The notes beneath the pieces are model-generated. The model ran no database searches and was not told where the DNA came from. It worked only from the letters and a program-made list of their open reading frames with translations. Shown in pieces: positions 42,986 through 51,908 of a DNA stretch of 64,000 nt. Both the position numbers and the translations under genes were made by a program. Numbering within the stretch: position 1 is the first letter of the stretch; the number at the start of each line of letters is the position of its first letter. This DNA comes from Methyloprofundus sp. (GTDB lineage Bacteria; Pseudomonadota; Gammaproteobacteria; Methylococcales; Methylomonadaceae), in assembly GCA_016592635.1 (NCBI GenBank), contig AP023240.1, positions 682,001 to 746,000 on the forward strand, given 5' to 3'.

Positions 42986-45214
42986 TTATAGGTGCAAGGT
43001 CATTGTTAAGTGTATGTTGTGTCCATTTTCATGGGTTATATCCATTTCATGGTTCCCTCGCGTTTTAAGTTGAATTGCTTTGCCTTTTTGCAGTTTTAAA
43101 TGATCGATGGTCGCTTGACCCGATAACATTTCTATACGTAATCGTTTGATAACGAAAAAGCGTCTTTGAGCATTGATTCTAAAATGGGCTGTTCCTAGAT
43201 TGACCTCTTTAATTTGCCGACTATCAAATGCACGTTTGGGGCGAAGTCTCACTGATTCAAACTCCGCAGGTATGGCATCTGTTTCAATTTGAATTTGACC
43301 GCGAATTTTGGCTGTCAAACTGGAAATAATGTTTGCGAGAATCAGTATCAGGAATATTAAGGCTCCGGCATAAATCCATGGGAAATTAATTTGCAGGTTG
43401 AACCAACGACTTTGAATGGTTTTTTCTCCACCTTTAGTCGTTCCTGTCAGCTGATAGTAATAGCGGTAATTACCATATTCGCTGAAATTTCGGTTGAAAT
43501 TATAAACAAGTTCGCCTTCGTTGATGTCGGGAAGGATTGTTTCATTGCTGATAGACTGGTATTGATTGCTCTCTTGATCAAATTGCTCGATTATCAAGGT
43601 CAGTTTTGGTGGAACATCAAATTGTTGGTAATCAGTATGATTAGTATTTAATGTGCCTCCAAAATGAATAGAGTGATCAATTATTGGGTAGCGTAGTTGA
43701 GGGCTATCGCTGGTGAACCATTGAATGATTGGTTCAGTAATTATAATAGGTAAAGGTCGAGAACGGCGAATAAACCAAGGGTCTAGTGAATTGCTATCAT
43801 TATTTATGAATTTTTGGGCTATTAGTTCAATACTGATATTTGCAGCTTGTGCATTTAAATTTAGCGGTTCAGTGAGGTCACTTGGCATGATAAGAAAGTA
43901 CTGGCCAGTTTTTGTATCAAACTGGAGAGGGATATAAATATCTGTGTTATTATTTCGTTCTTGCCCACTTATTTGAGCATTCAGTATATGTGCTTGTATT
44001 TGGTAAGACATTTGAGAGATTTGTTTGCTTTTTGCATCTGCTATCCAGGCTTGCAATGCTGCAATTTCATTCAAATAATAAGCAGTCTTGAAATTGCTAC
44101 GTAAATCAATTGGCGAATTAATTGCGTTTAAAACAGAGGGTTCTTTTCCATTACTTAAACTAACTGACCAGTTCCCTGGCCTGGGGTTGCTTATCACGAA
44201 TAGGTCGAAGTATTGATAATCATTACTTCGGTAAATTGATTCGCGGTCATATTGTTCAGCAGACCCTAAGTCAGAATTTTCCAGTTCTGTTGGTGCATTT
44301 AGTTGAATTTCAGTTGATGTAGCTAGGTTTGTACCATCAACATGAAGTTTACGGACTATTAAGGTCATGGTTTCTACCGTATCATCTATACGATAGGTCG
44401 TTTCTTTATTATCGCCAAATGCAGAAATACCTTTTGTTTTCTTTAATATGGTAATTGCGGTATCTAAAATCTGATCAAGTTGTTTAGCTTGGAAAAACAG
44501 CTCTGAACTGCTAGCCACTTTTTCAGCCATTAGCTGTTTACCAGTCATTTTCAAGCCTGGAATTGTATGATTACTAGCTGTATCACCTAGTACGACGGCA
44601 TACATTTTGATATTGGGATCAAGTTCGGCAATATTTTGTTGTATGTCCTGAAAAGCCTGTTCTATTTTTTTGTTTTTGGGTTCCAGTTTACCGTCAGATA
44701 AAACGATGGCTACTTTTATGGCCTTGGGGGTAGGAAATAAAATGGATTGTTGTTCTGCTAATAATTTAATACCTGCACGGATATCTGAATAATTTTCGTT
44801 GAATTTAAGTTGACGCTTTATCGTGTCTTTAAATTTTACTCGATCATTGTCAGTATTAATCAGTGTGGTGGTGACTTGTTTGGCAGCTGTACCAAAGGTA
44901 AGGACAGAGATACGGTCTTTTAGACCAATCATATCGGCAAACAACATAGTCGTTTCCCTTATTAATTGCTGTTCAGTCGGACGTATACTTCTTGAGTTAT
45001 CAATCAGAATAACAAATTCAGCAGGAATCGATTCTGGGATTGGTGGTGCATTTAATTCAGTTTCTGAAACCTGAGTCGATGTACTTTCCTGGCATGCTGT
45101 GAGAGTAAGCGAAAATGAAATAAAAACGGATAAAAGTAGATAATTTAAACTGGGTGGAAAAAAGCTTTCCCTTTTATCAAAAGGGTTTCGATACTGTTCA
45201 ATCAAATTAAACAT
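42986..45214 (-). CDS. VWA-domain lipoprotein spanning the inner membrane
   Basis: 742 residues from the ATG at 45214 (GAGGACAAAGG upstream). N-terminal lipoprotein signal with lipobox LTLTAC (near residue 40). A von Willebrand A domain follows: FVILIDNSRSIRP gives the MIDAS DxSxS at about 70, and VAIVLSDGKLEP has the later Asp. Residues ~260-610 look beta-rich. One TM helix (about 620-645, WIYAGALIFLILILANII) is followed by a basic, beta-rich C-terminal tail (~100 residues) that should be in the cytoplasm. So the VWA part would be periplasmic and joined to the inside, where the tubulin-like pair lies. VWA domains bind proteins through a metal ion. Confidence 0.88.
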   Translation of the reverse strand: MFNLIEQYRNPFDKRESFFPPSLNYLLLSVFISFSLTLTACQESTSTQVSETELNAPPIPESIPAEFVILIDNSRSIRPTEQQLIRETTMLFADMIGLKDRISVLTFGTAAKQVTTTLINTDNDRVKFKDTIKRQLKFNENYSDIRAGIKLLAEQQSILFPTPKAIKVAIVLSDGKLEPKNKKIEQAFQDIQQNIAELDPNIKMYAVVLGDTASNHTIPGLKMTGKQLMAEKVASSSELFFQAKQLDQILDTAITILKKTKGISAFGDNKETTYRIDDTVETMTLIVRKLHVDGTNLATSTEIQLNAPTELENSDLGSAEQYDRESIYRSNDYQYFDLFVISNPRPGNWSVSLSNGKEPSVLNAINSPIDLRSNFKTAYYLNEIAALQAWIADAKSKQISQMSYQIQAHILNAQISGQERNNNTDIYIPLQFDTKTGQYFLIMPSDLTEPLNLNAQAANISIELIAQKFINNDSNSLDPWFIRRSRPLPIIITEPIIQWFTSDSPQLRYPIIDHSIHFGGTLNTNHTDYQQFDVPPKLTLIIEQFDQESNQYQSISNETILPDINEGELVYNFNRNFSEYGNYRYYYQLTGTTKGGEKTIQSRWFNLQINFPWIYAGALIFLILILANIISSLTAKIRGQIQIETDAIPAEFESVRLRPKRAFDSRQIKEVNLGTAHFRINAQRRFFVIKRLRIEMLSGQATIDHLKLQKGKAIQLKTRGNHEMDITHENGHNIHLTMTLHL

Positions 45215-45314
45215 TGCCTTTGTCCTCGCTAACATTTATTCTTACAGAAAGAATAGAGCAAAAAAACCATAGCTTTTTAAAGCTTATATTATACTCTTGA
45301 GTACTTATTGACAA

Positions 45315-45329
45315 GCAATTCTAAGGCCG
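45315..45329 (-). promoter_or_regulatory. Candidate sigma-54 promoter before the VWA-tubulin-CHAT genes
   Basis: On the minus strand: CGGCCTTAGAATTGC, with GG and GC separated by ten bases, a full TTGC at -12 and GGC at -24. The start near 45303 gives a leader of about 90 bases before the VWA ATG. The site lies between the sigma-54 activator gene and its putative target operon. Weaker in the -24 part than the site at 33968. Confidence 0.5.
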
Positions 45330-45444
45330 CAGTTCTTTTGTTTTTAATGCATTGATTTATTAGCGTTGATATTTAACTAACTTGTGTAAAGTTCCGTTGC
45401 TTTGTTAAATAGCATCTTTTCTGCCATATCCATTCCTTTTTTTA

Positions 45445-46737
45445 TCATAAGCTGGAATCAATTTCTGTTCCTTCTTCCATTTCTAATATTAACTGAATAT
45501 GCTCTGCAGACGGCTCCTGGTTAGGAAAAAGGGTTAATATTTTTTCCAGTACACTTTTTAGTTGGCGTACATTTCTAGGCCAGTGGTAATTTCGTATCTC
45601 ATTCAAAATAGTTACATTTAAATCATTTTTTCCACCTATTGACTGCCAAAGCTTATTGGCTAATAACCCAACTTCATTGGGCGCATGACGTAATGGCGGG
45701 GATTTTATAACTAAACCTCGAGCAAGGCGTTGGTATAAATCTTCACGAAAAGAGCCTTCTTTTATCATTGCTAGCAAATTTTGATTGGTTGCCGAAACAA
45801 TGTTAGCATGCACCTCTCTTTCCATGGTGCTACCCAATTGTCTTACTTTGTTGGTTTGTAATGCTCGTAATAATTTTGCTTGCTGAGCAAGACTTAATTC
45901 GCCGATTTCATCAAGAAACAGGGTGCCTTTTTTTGCACTAAACCATAAACCATCACTATCCTTATCCGCCCCCGTAAACGCCCCTTTTTTATAACCAAAT
46001 AACTCGGCATCAAATAAATCATGAGTAGTTGCTGCACAGTTTAATGCGACGAAAGGATGGTTTCCCTTATTCCAAGAAATGATGTGCAATGCATTCGCAA
46101 TATACTCTTTACCAGTCCCTGTTTCACCCATAATCAATATTGGATAGTTGGTATTTTCAGCTAATAGGATTAGTCGTCTCACTAAATTCATTTCGGGACT
46201 GGAACCGATAATGTTTTTCTCCAGAGTTTGTAGCTTATTAGCCTCATTTGCACAAACGGGGCCTAGAGCAAGCAAAAACCTTTTTGCAGAATTATGTATA
46301 GTTGTATGTGATTCCTTAATAGCAGATTTTTGTTTTTTCACATATAGCTCAGCAAAAGTTTCTTTGGTTATTGTAAGGCAATAAAAACCTGTTTTAGCTT
46401 CAAGCCTGGCCTTATGTAATAGTTTTTTTATTGAGTTTTTAGCTCTGGCTGCACTCGAATAATGATAGGAAAGAACTGGTACTTTATTTTGTGGGAAAGG
46501 TTTTAAAAAATATAAGGCTAGCTGTTTATGCTTATTTTTCTCTTTTGAACTAGCATTAATAAAAAGCCCCTCATATTGCTTAGTAAGGTATTCATTAGCA
46601 GAATCATCTGTCAAAAATAATTCGGCTTCAGCAGCAGGCAATTTAAAATAGCCATTCTGTATAAGCGATAAAAGATTTACATTTTCTTGCTTTAGTTCTT
46701 CAAAATCATGGTTATATGTGTATTTTATTGCATCCAT
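45445..46737 (-). CDS. Sigma-54 activator (AAA+), lacking a DNA-binding domain
   Basis: 430 residues; ATG at 46737 with AGGA upstream. The AAA+ core is intact: Walker A MGETGTGKEYI (about 203-213), the sigma-54 contact loop GAFTGA (about 250), Walker B GTLFLDEIGEL, and the R-finger region REDLYQRLARGLVI. The N-terminal ~180 residues are a regulatory domain I do not recognise. The protein ends soon after the AAA+ helical part, without the Fis-type helix-turn-helix of most such activators, so it may act from solution or through a partner. It is the first gene of the island in the direction of transcription, just before two sigma-54-like promoters. Confidence 0.93.
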   Translation of the reverse strand: MDAIKYTYNHDFEELKQENVNLLSLIQNGYFKLPAAEAELFLTDDSANEYLTKQYEGLFINASSKEKNKHKQLALYFLKPFPQNKVPVLSYHYSSAARAKNSIKKLLHKARLEAKTGFYCLTITKETFAELYVKKQKSAIKESHTTIHNSAKRFLLALGPVCANEANKLQTLEKNIIGSSPEMNLVRRLILLAENTNYPILIMGETGTGKEYIANALHIISWNKGNHPFVALNCAATTHDLFDAELFGYKKGAFTGADKDSDGLWFSAKKGTLFLDEIGELSLAQQAKLLRALQTNKVRQLGSTMEREVHANIVSATNQNLLAMIKEGSFREDLYQRLARGLVIKSPPLRHAPNEVGLLANKLWQSIGGKNDLNVTILNEIRNYHWPRNVRQLKSVLEKILTLFPNQEPSAEHIQLILEMEEGTEIDSSL

Positions 46738-46857
46738 ACTGTGTCCTGTAAGAGGCTGGCTAGGGATAAGCCATAATGAGAATTGCTGTATGTTTTGATC
46801 ATTACTTGAGTATTACATTACATTACATTATTTTATGTCATGCTCTGATCTATTCTA

Positions 46858-47214
46858 CTACTTACTTAACTCAATATAGTTTTGCCAGTCCTGCATCAGT
46901 ACTCTTCTTTTATCTAATAGTTTGCCACGTCTATAGGCTTTTTCAGCTTGATTCTTGATTGTGTGGGCCAGTGCCATTTCGCAAAGTTCATTAGGGTGTG
47001 TGGTTTCTTCTGCTGCCCAGTCTCTAAATGTTGAGCGAAACCCATGAATGGTGTCTTGGTATCCCATCCGATTTTGAAATAGTCTGTCCATTGTGCCGCT
47101 AGAAATTGGTTGGTTAAGCTTGCTTCCTGGAAAAACATATTGACTGGTTTTAAATTCACGTAGATAAGTAATTATTTCAACTGCTCTTGTAGAGAGAGGA
47201 ATGATATGTTCCGG
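46858..47214 (-). pseudogene. Tyrosine integrase, C-terminal part
   Basis: Frame reads PEHIIPLSTRAVEIITYLRE then YVFPGSKLNQPISS, then IHGFRSTFRDWAAE, the catalytic H-x-x-R block, and LAHTIKNQAEKAYRRG, the last His/Tyr block, ending ELSK and stop at 46858. It is the missing end of the integrase at 48850-49710; the IS3-type element lies between. No start of its own. Confidence 0.88.
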
Positions 47215-47245
47215 TGTTTTTCAAGGCAGTTGTCGCCTAAATTTT

Positions 47246-48310
47246 TTAAGCAGCCTCTTTATTTTGCTCTGGATTTAGCTCCACAGCACCTTCCGGCTCC
47301 CAGTTTCTTATACCTCCAGACCATCGTTCTGGATGCTCATTTCTTTTTTGTTGATACAGCACTTCTCGCTTCTTCAATATCTCAGCATCAAGCCCTTCAT
47401 GTCTTTGGTTGGGTGTAACAAATTTGATTCGACTATGGCGATGCTCATTGTTGTACCAATACACAAAACCTTGTACCCATTGTCTTGCGCCCTCTAAAGA
47501 ATCAAACCCTTCAGATGGCCACCGCGGGCAATATTTTACCGTTCTAAATAATGATTCGGAATACGGGTTGTCATTACTGACCCGTGGTCGACTACGGGAA
47601 CTAATGACACCCAAATCATGCATTTTTGCTTGCATGGTAAGGCTCTTCATTGGTGCACCATTATCCGAGTGTAAAACCAGATCCTGTTTTCTGCATTTTT
47701 CTGACCAAATGCTACGCTCCAGCAACTCTGCCGCCTGTTCTCCCGTTTCATTGGCATGCACTTCCCAGCCAACCACTTTTCGACTGTATATGTCTTCTAT
47801 CATATAGAGGTAATAATGCTGACCTATGACGGTGGTGGGTAAATAACTAATATCCCAGCTCCATACTTCATTAGCTTTCTTGGCCGTGTAACTTGTCGGT
47901 TTATTATGGCCATTTCTGACCTTTGCCTTTCCTCTGTGATGCAACATGCCTTCTTCCTTTAATACACGGTAAAAGCTTGATTCGGAAGCAATGTATTCTC
48001 CTCTGTCGGCCAATATCGGTACGATTTGACTGGGCGGCAATGAAGAAAACTCTTCCAAGTTACAGGTTTCAATGATCAATTGCCTTTCCTCTGCGGTTAG
48101 CTTGTTGGTGGGCTCCGGGCGCTTCGCCATCGGGCGTTTATCTGCCGATATTTCACCTTCGGATTGCCATCGCTGCAACGTCCGCACTGATAGCCCTATG
48201 ATCTCGCAAGCCTTATGTTTTCTTGCGCCTGCCAAAATGGCTTCATTAATCAATTCTTCATAGTGCTGCCTATCAGCGAGTAAGGTCAATTGTCCTCGTC
48301 TTCTCCCCAA
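47246..48310 (-). CDS. IS3-family transposase OrfB
   Basis: 354 residues. Integrase-core DDE motifs: VWSWDISYLPTTV, VLHSDNGAPMKSL and NDNPYSESLFRTVKY. An N-terminal helix-turn-helix (KACEIIGLSVRTLQRW) is present. It overlaps the end of orfA by 25 bases, so OrfB is made by frameshift or re-initiation, as is usual in the IS3 family. Looks intact. Confidence 0.92.
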   Translation of the reverse strand: MGRRRGQLTLLADRQHYEELINEAILAGARKHKACEIIGLSVRTLQRWQSEGEISADKRPMAKRPEPTNKLTAEERQLIIETCNLEEFSSLPPSQIVPILADRGEYIASESSFYRVLKEEGMLHHRGKAKVRNGHNKPTSYTAKKANEVWSWDISYLPTTVIGQHYYLYMIEDIYSRKVVGWEVHANETGEQAAELLERSIWSEKCRKQDLVLHSDNGAPMKSLTMQAKMHDLGVISSRSRPRVSNDNPYSESLFRTVKYCPRWPSEGFDSLEGARQWVQGFVYWYNNEHRHSRIKFVTPNQRHEGLDAEILKKREVLYQQKRNEHPERWSGGIRNWEPEGAVELNPEQNKEAA

Positions 48311-48783
48311 TAGGCATTGAACTTTTTTCTAAGCACCAGTAAGGCTGCCGTTTCTGCCAAGGCTTTTTCTTTTCTGTTGAGCTCTTTTTCTAACTCTTTT
48401 ATCCGTTTTTTATCGGATTTAGTGGCTGCCTGCAGGGCCTTCTTGTTACCTGCCTGGCGTACATTACCTGCTATGCACGCTTGCTTCCAAGTATTTATCT
48501 GCTCTGGATACAAACCTTTGCTTCGACAATATTCGCTTACTTCAATTTCAGATAAGGTCGCTATTTCTAAAACGACTGCAAATTTTTCTTCCGCTGACCA
48601 TTGTTCAGGGGGAATTTCTTTTGACACGGACAATCCTGATATTTTAAATTCTTCTTTCCATTTATAAAGCGTAGAAGGATTCATGCTTTCTTGTTTGGCA
48701 AACTGCCTGAGAGATAGTTCACTTTGATTCAGCTTTTTAATGATCGCTTCTTTAAACTGCTTTGAATAATGTTGAGTTCCCAT
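48286..48783 (-). CDS. IS3-family transposase OrfA
   Basis: 165 residues; starts MGTQHYSKQFKEAII. Two helix-turn-helix units (LRQFAKQESMNPSTLYKWK and VSEYCRSKGLYPEQINTWK), then a leucine-rich coiled coil (RIKELEKELNRKEKALAE) for oligomerisation. The usual partner of OrfB; intact. Confidence 0.9.
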   Translation of the reverse strand: MGTQHYSKQFKEAIIKKLNQSELSLRQFAKQESMNPSTLYKWKEEFKISGLSVSKEIPPEQWSAEEKFAVVLEIATLSEIEVSEYCRSKGLYPEQINTWKQACIAGNVRQAGNKKALQAATKSDKKRIKELEKELNRKEKALAETAALLVLRKKFNAYWGEDEDN

Positions 48784-48849
48784 TTGTTGTCATCATACCG
48801 CCCCCTGTTTAGTTATGAAATTAATTTGGGCGACAACTATCCTGACACA

Positions 48850-49710
48850 GGGGGGTTCCTTTTCTGCCTTCATTCGTTCTGGTGGTATTGTCCATGTGCA
48901 GTCGTTAAAATTAATCTCATCCCATAACGCCCCGATCAACTCGCTAGTTCGTGTTGCTGTCAGTATCAGTACTTCTAATGCATAGGCTGAAATGCACTGA
49001 TGTGTTCGTAACTTGATAATGAATGTATGAATTTCTTTGTAGGGTAGGGCTTGATGATGTTTTACGGCTTTCAATTTATTAGGTTTGGGTAATAAATTTT
49101 CTAAGTGTCCTTTCCATAGTGCAGGGTTTTCAATCGGGCGATATTTTTGTACGGCAGCCCAAGAAAGAATGTTTTCAATTCTTCCTCTTACTCTTGTGGC
49201 AGTTTCAGTTTTTGTTTCCCATATTGGTTTTAGAACAGCAATTATGTGGGAAGTCTCAATGTCTTTTATTGAGAGGTCGCCTAATATGGGGTGAGCATAA
49301 GTATTGAGCGTGTTCGTCCATTGTTGCGGGCTTTTTTTGCTTTTCCATTCTGGTGTCTTTGCTGCAATATATTGTTCTGAGCACCATTTAAAGGTAATGT
49401 TTTTTTTCTGTTGCTCCATTTTGGCTTGAGCTAACTCTTTCTGCCTAACAAGGATTGGGTCATAGGTTGGGTCCGTTTTTACTTTTTCATAAAGCTGAGC
49501 GGCCTTTTTTCTTGCTGCTTCTAAAGTAATGGTTGGGTATGAGCCTAAGCCCATTTCTTTTCGTTTATTAAAGAGTGTGTATCTAAAAATCCATGATTTA
49601 CTTCCGGTGGCTTTAACCTCCAGATAAAGGTTGTTGGCACCATCAGAAAATTTTCCCTTTGTTGTTTTCTTTTTGACACCTATTGCCGATAATTTAAACC
49701 GCTGCCTCAT
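48850..49710 (-). pseudogene. P4-type tyrosine integrase, N-terminal part
   Basis: ATG at 49710. The N-terminal ~90 residues are the arm-binding domain (DUF4102 type: LSAIGVKKKTTKGKFSDG, LYLEVKATGSKSW, LGSYPTITLEAARKKA). The core-binding part follows and the catalytic Arg is in LTATRTSELIGAL. The gene is cut after PERMKAEKEP by the IS3-type element and continues at 47214. Before the insertion it encoded an ordinary integrase of ~410 residues, of the kind that moves genomic islands into tRNA genes. The present island should be immobile unless another integrase helps. Confidence 0.92.
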
Positions 49711-49849
49711 GAATTATCCCCCCTTTTATCCCACCTTTTTTAATGCGGTTATATGATATTCTATGAGATGATATGAAACAAGTTAATATTCAAGGTATTG
49801 TTTATTATATGTAATATTAGATGGCATGATTTTTGTTTGGATAGTAGTT

Positions 49850-49870
49850 TGGCGGACTGCCTCTCCGCCA
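49850..49870 (+). other. Possible island attachment site (tRNA-Ser 3' end-like)
   Basis: GCCTCTCCGCCA (49859-49870) resembles the 3' end of many bacterial tRNA-Ser genes, and it lies about 150 bases upstream of a P4-type integrase, where an att site is expected. No T-arm precedes it, so only a short direct-repeat copy would remain. The same bases form a hairpin (TGGCGGA-CTGCCTC-TCCGCCA), so a terminator origin is an alternative. The partner copy is outside the window. Confidence 0.3.
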
Positions 49871-49977
49871 TTTATATTAAGTTATTTAATTTATAACTAG
49901 AATATAACATAGGTAAATTTGACTTAATCAGGTGTGTATTATTTCTGGATAAGTAATTATTATCTTAACAAATACGA

Positions 49978-50008
49978 AAAATAGTCAAATATCATTTTTG
50001 ACTATTTT
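49978..50008. terminator. Bidirectional terminator-like hairpin
   Basis: Perfect 12-base stem AAAATAGTCAAA / TTTGACTATTTT with a 7-base loop (49990-49996). A runs and T runs on the two flanks allow termination in both directions. Confidence 0.65.
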
Positions 50009-50012
50009 AATA

Positions 50013-50039
50013 GAAAGGGCTTTCATGGCTCTTTTTTTA
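50013..50039 (+). terminator. Rho-independent terminator
   Basis: AAAGGGC pairs with GCTCTTT (one G-U pair) around TTTCATG-like loop bases and is followed by a run of seven T. No plus-strand gene precedes it within the window, so it may belong to a lost gene or to a small RNA. Confidence 0.55.
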
Positions 50040-50274
50040 TGCCATTTATTTCCTAACGTTTATTCTCAATAAAGCGAATTATCAATGGCTTATGGTATGC
50101 AAATATGTCTATATTTCTGCTATATCATCAAAAAAGTACCTGATTACCTAAAGTCCTTCGTCATAGTAAAAAATATTAGCACGAAAAAATTGTCATACCC
50201 AAAATTTTTTATTGGGGGGAGTTGAGCCCTGAGGTAGGGCTCATGCGTGTATTTATATTAGAGGTTATTATATA

Positions 50275-51908
50275 ACTGAAGTTTCCCAGTTTTTAGGGGG
50301 GGTATATAGGCGGATAGGGGCATTTATTAATGGGTTTGCCACATTGCACGCAAGATCCAATTAAAATCATACAGTCCATATATCGCTGAGCTTGGTTTCC
50401 CAGTTTTTTGTCAGCCAAATATTAGCAATTACTAATATTTAAGTACAAATTACTTTAAAAACAACAGGTTGATAGTGAATAAGGCTGTATTTTGTAGTAT
50501 AATAAACAGTGCTAACAAATTGATTATACAAACAAAAAAGCCTTATTCATGTTCATTTTACGCGATCTTCTTTCTCCTCTTCAATCACATTTTTCAGAAA
50601 CCACGCTCGGCAAAGAAAGAGCCTCGTTATTTGCCTATACGCTACTGTCGATCATTGTCCCGTTTACTTCCTCCATTAGTTCCAATTTATGGCGTAGCCT
50701 TGAAACGCTGTTCGGTATCAATATCAAGCGGAAACGATTTTACACATTCATGGCATCAACCAAATTACCGTGGCAAGGTTTATGGAAAACAGCCTGGGAC
50801 CTGATCGACAACCCTGAAACGGACGACCGATTATTAATTGCCCTGGATGATTTCATCAACCCTAAAGTGGGCAAAAAAATCTTTGGTTGCGAAACCATTT
50901 ATGATCATGCGGCCAAAGCCAATCAAAGCGACTACCCATGGGCACAAAACGTGGTAGCCATCGGTTTGCTCAAGCAAATAAAAAATCGTTGGGCCTGTTT
51001 GTTTTTAGATTTTCGCCACTACCTTCCACAGAAAGCGATTGATGCACAATCCGATCGAGCGAAGATCAAAGGTCGATTGCAGTCGTTTGAAACCAAGATC
51101 GGCCAAGCTGCACAGATGATCATCGGGGTTGCAAATCATTTTTCCGGCAAGCAAATACTCGCGGTGACCGATAGTTGGTTTGGCAATGCAGGTTTGTTAA
51201 AGCCCGTACGCAAAGAGGTAGGCAGTCTGTTTGATATTCTGTCGCGCCTGCGCTGTAATAGTGTTTTATATGATCTTCCCGAGACAAGACAATCTGGGCA
51301 GCGAGGGAGACCTCGAAAATATGGCCAGCGCTTGGGTTCGGCAACAGAAATGGCAAAATGCATTCGTCACGAAGCCGCCGAATATCAGGTGACTCTTTAT
51401 GGCAAACAGCGTACGGTACTTGCCCATGAACGCATTGTCATGCTGAAAAGTTTAAAATGCAAAGTACGCGTCGTGTGGGTTTTTCGTAAAACGCAATGGA
51501 TCGCACTGTTTAGCACGGACTTGTCATTATCGGTCACGCAAATGATCGAGTTTTATGGTGCGAGATGGAAAATCGAATCAGGATTCAAGGAGTTGAAACA
51601 AGACATCGGCAGTCAAAAAAGTCAGTGTCGTAATGCGCATTCCGTGACCAATCATTTGAATTTTTGTATGATGGCAAGTACGCTGACCTGGATTTATGCC
51701 GACCGTTTAAAGGCGGATCCGGAGCGTCGGCACAAAGTAAAAGGGCGCGCCAGTTTTGCCTTTTCAGACGTGCGGCGCATCATTACCGAGGCAGCATTGA
51801 ACCCGGATTTTAATCATGTTTGCCCCAAACCAAGCAACTCCCCGATAAATCCACTGATTGCCGTACTGTTACGCATGGTGGCTTGATGATTTTTTTGGAA
51901 ACTTCAGT
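50275..51908 (+). mobile_element. IS4-like element, copy 2
   Basis: The same ends ACTGAAGTTTCC/GGAAACTTCAGT as copy 1, flanked by TATATA (50269-50274 and 51909-51914). 1634 bases: compared with copy 1, a 27-base unit bounded by AAATATTAG repeats is missing in the leader, and one G is added. It lies at the stop codon of the lipoprotein gene at 51908, as copy 1 lies at the stop of the RHS gene. Confidence 0.93.
50549..51886 (+). CDS. IS4-superfamily transposase (copy 2)
   Basis: 445 residues, same protein as at 21837; one synonymous base differs (codon GCG instead of GCA, near 50910). All DDE motifs are present (ALDDFINPKVG, TDSWFGNAGL, YGARWKIESGFKEL). The identity means the two insertions are recent or kept alike by gene conversion. 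Confidence 0.93.
   Translation: MFILRDLLSPLQSHFSETTLGKERASLFAYTLLSIIVPFTSSISSNLWRSLETLFGINIKRKRFYTFMASTKLPWQGLWKTAWDLIDNPETDDRLLIALDDFINPKVGKKIFGCETIYDHAAKANQSDYPWAQNVVAIGLLKQIKNRWACLFLDFRHYLPQKAIDAQSDRAKIKGRLQSFETKIGQAAQMIIGVANHFSGKQILAVTDSWFGNAGLLKPVRKEVGSLFDILSRLRCNSVLYDLPETRQSGQRGRPRKYGQRLGSATEMAKCIRHEAAEYQVTLYGKQRTVLAHERIVMLKSLKCKVRVVWVFRKTQWIALFSTDLSLSVTQMIEFYGARWKIESGFKELKQDIGSQKSQCRNAHSVTNHLNFCMMASTLTWIYADRLKADPERRHKVKGRASFAFSDVRRIITEAALNPDFNHVCPKPSNSPINPLIAVLLRMVA

Larger units (their letters stand above)
47215..48849 (-). mobile_element. IS3-family element inserted in the integrase gene
   Basis: The two ends are related inverted repeats (TGTTTTTCAAGGCAGTTGTC at 47215; the other end, read on the minus strand, TGTGTCAGGATAGTTGTCGC), with the TG...CA termini of the IS3 family. 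The integrase sequence resumes immediately outside. A target duplication is not clear because the flank is a run of C. Contains two overlapping frames, orfA and orfB. Confidence 0.85.
49871..50274. other. Non-coding stretch between island edge and IS copy 2
   Basis: About 400 bases with no gene, but with three stem-loops: the two terminators at 49978 and 50013, and a perfect 7-base stem GAGCCCT/AGGGCTC (50224-50242, 5-base loop) without a strong T run. This density of terminators fits a border between transcription units. Confidence 0.5.

Noticed and set aside
46759..46772. GG-N10-GC sigma-54-like match just before the activator gene
   Set aside because: The -12 part is TAGC, and the transcript would begin only about 10 bases before the ATG, inside the ribosome site.
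46858..47159. Two small overlapping minus-strand frames as genes
   Set aside because: One is the out-of-frame shadow; the other is the integrase C-terminus without its own start.
50469..50804. 111-codon frame upstream of and overlapping each IS4-like transposase (also 21757-22092)
   Set aside because: It mostly reads the transposase gene in another frame; the duplicate is only because the IS is duplicated.
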